Source: Rhexocercosporidium sp. MPI-PUGE-AT-0058 (lineage: Eukaryota; Ascomycota; Leotiomycetes; Helotiales). From it: a stretch of 64,000 nucleotides of DNA. The DNA lies in NCBI GenBank assembly GCA_020746875.1, contig JAGTJL010000001.1, forward strand, positions 1,550,001 through 1,614,000, in the 5' to 3' direction. Numbering within the stretch: the stretch's first letter is position 1; every line of letters begins with the position of its first letter. Positions 59,789 through 64,000 of the stretch are shown here, piece by piece. The notes below the pieces were generated by a model. That model did not search any database. It saw nothing but the letters and a program-made list of their open reading frames with translations, and was not told where the DNA came from. Position numbers and translations under genes: made by a program.

Positions 59789-61950
59789 ATCGGGCTAGTG
59801 GTAGTATAATTACATTAGTAGAGGCTAATCAGAGCCAACGATGGGGCGAGCGTCGTGGGCATATTCGCGTTCATTTCAAGAACAGCATGCATTGGTGTTG
59901 AGACCGGCGTTGGGGCTCTTTCATTGTCCTTTGGGATAGGCAACAGGCCGCTGGACATTCTCTTCGCCGTAGCTGTGCCTCAAGAATGTGTAATTTAAAT
60001 GCCACGTCATCCCCAGACTTTGGCTGGCGGATGTCATTGGGTTTCTGAACGAGCGGGTCTGCTGTATTAAGGTGTCAAGGTCAAGCCTCTAGGTGGCAAG
60101 TCCAACTAGATAGGAGGCTTCGGCTCGCATTTACCCCACCTAAGGATAAGCAGATCATGGTTCACTCCATTGGTCTTTTGCTGCTTGCGTATGCTTTTGT
60201 TCTCGCCGTTCCAATTTCAGGAATTATCGCTGGTTGTTGAACGGATGAGAAGATCTATTTTCAGAATTCATAGTGTAGAGAGGCCCCGTTGAGATACCTC
60301 AATGCGTGGTTGCAAGGCCCAAGGTGGCACGATGTAGCGGTTAAGCTCCACTCGAAATTGGAGGGATACCAATGTTATTGGCTGCCGTTTATAAAGCCAA
60401 TGAAGTTCGACCTCGGAGAGTTACTCCGTCCAAAATCCACCTTAACAGCCCTAGCAGCCGAGAGAACCTACTTATCTACACATGGAATTGATGCTACAGT
60501 ATGTGCCTCTAGCTCTGCCGTGGCGGTAGGCGTTCTAATCTTTGGATCTACGGCCATTTTTGTAGCTAGTAAGTGGCTATGAGTGCATGTGTGGAGAGGC
60601 TCGAGGGATCAGCGTCATAGGGAAGCTTAAACATTGCCAGGCATTCGGAGACGAGGACATCGCCGCTGAAGAGTTTCAACACCATGACACACTGTCCCCA
60701 CCATCATTTCATTACCGATGCTTTGTAGATTGGCTTTGAAGTGTAGTGTATCTACTGATGCTACTTGATGTCGGGGAAAGGTTGTCGACCAGGTCTCCCA
60801 CTAATTTGACCGGATGCAGCACGTGTAGGAGCCTAGACTTCACCCGTGCCTTGCTTTACAATATGAACAGCACAGAGGATGGGAATTGTATTCGGCTCGG
60901 AACTTCCATCTTATGCCCTCGAGGGAGGTGTCCACACCCATCTTTGTGCAGTCGTGGACTGAGCTGGGCTAGCTTGGGCTGGGCTGGGCTGGGCTGGGCT
61001 TTCTAGGTTGTGACCTTGGTCTGTGGGCGTATGACCTGATATCATCTCCCGGCAGCTACAGAACGGGGGAAAGCGCATTCAAAAAATGAGGGCATTCATA
61101 TATTCTGCAGAGTAAGTCCGCTTTATCCGAACTTGCCGGGCACTCTGTACCCTTCCCAACCACGCCGCCGAACGTTTAATTAGCCACTCAAAAAACGACA
61201 GAGCTTACGCCAAGACCATAACCTGGCCATCGGGAGGAGAGGGAATCGCAGATGGCAAAAGTTATCAGCCTCGCGGAGATACAGTTTATCTGTATTACTA
61301 ATGTGTCAGCGAAAATCTGCACCATCACCACTCTTCTCCGTTTCGCGGACATCTCTCCAGGCCCATTCAGAAACCGACTCTCACATGCTCTTCCGTTCAT
61401 ACAGTGTGCTTACATGATACTTCGATACTGTACATGGAATAGTTAGTTATAATATGTGTGCCACCCAGCGGAAACACGGCCAGCTCACTCACGACCGCCT
61501 TTTCTTGACTCACAGGCACCCTAGCTGGCATTGCTCTTTTCCTTTTTTCTACATAGTCTGCTTGATCATGCAGAAGTCTTCCTTGTCCACCCGTAGAGGA
61601 GGCACCATATTGCTTGCTCTGATGCGATGTGATGTGATGGATCGAGCTCGGTCGTCGGTCATAAGAACGGATTTCTCGGCGGCCAGTTGAGTTAAATAAT
61701 CGTCATACCGCTCGCATTCGATTGCTCTTACCTTTCTATCATACATATATATCTATATATTTTCCTTTTTCCCTGCATCTGAAAGTGAAAGTGTGAATCC
61801 TCCTCTCACAAGTTCCTGTCATACTCAACATCACTTCACGGGTCCCGTCGTGAACTACCCATGCCTGCAAGCTTCAGTACCGGAGCCACCCCCGCCAGCT
61901 CTTGATTCGTCACAGTCCAGCTTCCTTAGCGAAACTTTCACAACAAACAC
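59789..61950. other. 2.2-kb intergenic region, no gene supported
   Basis: No gene can be defended. A 27-codon frame at 60157-60240 reads as a hydrophobic signal-like peptide (MVHSIGLLLLAYAFVLAVPI) and then stops. Five GGGCT units lie at 60976-61000. The 97-codon frame at 60289-60582 lacks an ATG near its start and has no recognised domain. The last part, about 61750-61950, is A/T- then C-rich and probably holds the promoter of the next gene. Confidence 0.5.
60976..61000 (+). repeat. GGGCT pentanucleotide repeat (5 units)
   Basis: Five perfect tandem copies of GGGCT, preceded by two degenerate GGGCT-like units (60965-60975). Confidence 0.85.
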
Positions 61951-63879
61951 ATGCATTTGCCGTCGCAAAGACGTACAGCATTTGCTGGTATTGCACTTCT
62001 CAGCTTAACGGGGGTGGTGCTCGCACATAGTCATGATGAGAAAGACATGGTAATGAAAATGGGCCAGCCACCTCCCGCCCTGCCAACAACCATTCCATCG
62101 AGTGCTACGAAGCCAGACACCTATTTCCAATATAGGGAGCACTCGGCGCTGATGTTGGCGCACATTGCGCTTATGACAATTGGCTGGCTTTTTGTACTGC
62201 CGATCAGTGAGTGACTCTTGGCCACGGAGATGCAACCTTCTAACAGCACACAGGCGTGATGTTCTCAATCTCTCGATCACGGTTCAGTCTTCCGACACAG
62301 TTCGTTTTCCTAGCTGTCAACGCGATCGGTATCTCACTGGCCACAATCTATAATACACACACCCCGGATCTGTACCCCAATAACGCTCACCACAAGCTCG
62401 GCTGGGTTCTGACATGGGTTTTGGGCGCACAGCTGGTCATGGGAGTAATACATGCATATGCACGGAAAGATCGCTCAGGAAATGCCGAATTTACCCCCAT
62501 TTCTGCGGAGGCTATTACAGAGCATCAGCGCATACACTCATTCAGACAGGCAGAGATCTACCGATTGTCTAATGACAGCGGGCATGGCACAGAGCCGAAT
62601 ACCGAATCACTTAGAAGCAACTCGCTTACCTCTGCCTCCGCCGACTCAATTGACTACCTCCCGGAGTTAGAGAACGAGGATGAAGAGAACCCGAAAGAAA
62701 AGCATGGTCTGATGCATGGCACTGCGGTGGATAAATACTTGGCAAATAAAATCCCAGCCCTTATTTGCTCTCCACTACTCAAGGTTCTTGGGTTTCTCTA
62801 CAATGCAATCGACCGGGTTGTGTTGATTTTGGGTTTTGTTGCCACCACCAGTGGTATAGTCACCTATGGCGGCTTCTTCGTAAGTCAAGAGAACATATCT
62901 GGTGGACTATACTGACCATAGTAGATGGGATCTCGAGTCTTCAGCGGCCTGGCGCACTTCATCAAAGGAGGCGTATTTTTCTGGTACGGCATCCTGACAC
63001 TTGGACGCTGGGCTGGTTGCTTTGCCGAAATTGGTTGGGCTTGGAATTTCAACCCTTCAAGAAGCAATCTACCATCAGCCGAGTTCGTAGAGAGTTTCCT
63101 GATTTTTTTCTACGGCGCTACAAATGTCTTCCTTGAGCATTTAGCGGCGTGGGGTCAAGCATGGACGGCTCAGGATCTCGAGCATCTCTCACTTACGTTG
63201 ATGTTCTTTGGCGGAGGCCTGGTAAGTTATAAATGTCTAAATGGAAAATTGGGCTAATATTGATTAGTGCGGCATGGTTATTGAGTCCAGGAAAGTCCGA
63301 GACCTGCTGAATACGACCAAGCAATCGTCGATGTCACACCTTCCATACCACCCCAGTGAGCGCGAAGCAATCGAAGAACCCAAGAGCTACAGATTCTCTA
63401 TGAACCCTCTCCCGGCTCTCGTTGTTCTTTTGCTGGGAATGATGATGAGTTCGCATCACCAGGAATCCATGGTTTCCACCATGATTCATGCCCAATGGGG
63501 GACTCTGCTAATGGGAGCTGCGTTTGCCCGTGGTGCGACGTACATTCTCTATTATTTGTCACCGCCAACATCAATATTGCCAAGCAGGCCGCCAACAGAA
63601 TTAATTACTGCATTCTGCTTAATGGCTGGAGGTATGATTTTTATGGCAAGCGTAAGTCTTGTTTGACCCTTTAGTCTAATCTCCATACCCACTAACATTC
63701 TGCAGGCTCGAGACACCGTCATGGCAATGGAAAGCAACGGTCTTGATGCGATGTTCATTTTCACTGTCTCCATGGGAGTCATTACATTCCTCATGGCTTG
63801 GACCATAATCGTGGTTGCTATCAAAGGCTGGGCTGTGAGGAAGGAGAACAAGACGTTTGCATATCACGGAGTTGCATGA
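61951..63879 (+). CDS. Ytp1-like multi-pass membrane protein (DUF2427/DUF2434)
   Basis: Fungal membrane protein related to yeast Ytp1; function unknown, with cytochrome b561-like features in the helix arrangement. Five exons: 61951-62206, 62254-62879, 62925-63221, 63268-63651, 63706-63879 (578 aa). A signal peptide (to about residue 25, VVLAHSHDEK) is followed by the DUF2427 region with EHSALMLAHIALMTIGWLFV. NNAHHKLGWVLTWVLGAQLV and an acidic cytosolic loop precede DUF2434-type helices (GSRVFSGLAHFIKGGVFFWY, then NVFLEHLAAWGQAWTAQDLE). Conserved His residues lie in several helices. The stop is 121 bp from the window end. Confidence 0.9.
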
Positions 63880-64000
63880 AGATGAATGATTTGACGAACT
63901 TTATTTGGCGGCATATGGCATGGCGCATCTGGACGATACCACTTGATTTTTCTCGCGTCTTCTCATATAGAATTTAATGATAATTTTTACTTTTCCAACG

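Noticed and set aside
60289..60582. 97-codon frame with a hydrophobic C-terminus
   Set aside because: Opens with TTG, has no nearby ATG, no splice partner and no recognised family.
60976..61000. Possible telomere-like repeat (GGGCT)5
   Set aside because: Only five units, internal, and not the fungal TTAGGG telomere unit; a simple microsatellite.

Overview
The window is nuclear DNA of a filamentous ascomycete (Pezizomycotina). Genes are interrupted by many short introns (mostly 45-85 nt, GT-AG, with CTAAC/CTGAC-like branch sites). The gene set is fungal: FKS1 glucan synthase, GH72 and GH17 wall enzymes, DAM1 of the DASH complex, fungal Ytp1-like protein. One transposon carries the scars of repeat-induced point mutation (RIP). 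Protein resemblance suggests Leotiomycetes, but that is an inference. Twenty-one protein-coding genes can be modelled with reading frame kept across every splice, except one with an unresolved 5' end.

Layout. 1-5154: a gene-free left end with a 3003-bp hAT transposon reduced to AT-rich wreckage by RIP, still bounded by clean terminal inverted repeats (TIRs) and an 8-bp target duplication. 5155-11845: an RSC1/2-like bromodomain-BAH subunit (-), an OTU1 deubiquitinase (+) and a secreted GH17 beta-glucan enzyme (-). 11846-18397: gene-poor, with a 1859-bp pogo/Fot-type DNA transposon (65-bp perfect TIRs, TA duplication, two internal stops) beside an unrecognised, coding-like, probably decayed tract. 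18398-33126: LCB1 serine palmitoyltransferase (-), FKS1 beta-1,3-glucan synthase (-), a 4.5-kb intergenic region, then a GH72 Gas/Gel glucanosyltransferase (+). 34367-46658: MOG1 (+), a SprT-HMG box protein (-), HNT1 HIT hydrolase (+), a CRAL-TRIO lipid-transfer protein (-), DAM1 (+), BUD20 (-), mitochondrial aconitase (+). 47377-63879: rhomboid RBD2 (+), GPI transamidase subunit GAA1 (+), RPN9 (-), complex I 40-kDa subunit (+), EFM5 methyltransferase (+), UBP8 (-), LACTB2-like hydrolase (+), Ytp1-like membrane protein (+).

Functional themes. Several genes converge on the cell wall and membrane: FKS1 makes beta-1,3-glucan, GH72 and GH17 proteins remodel it, GAA1 attaches the GPI anchor GH72 enzymes carry, and LCB1 starts sphingolipid synthesis. 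Many neighbours are divergent pairs sharing short promoters (RSC/OTU1, SprT-HMG/HNT1, CRAL-TRIO/DAM1, BUD20/aconitase, RPN9/complex I, UBP8/LACTB2-like). The most unusual features are in gene structure: coding exons of 12, 14, 15, 16 and 24 nt, one GC-AG intron, and two introns that could be retained in frame. No tRNA, rRNA, CRISPR array or secondary-metabolite cluster was recognised.
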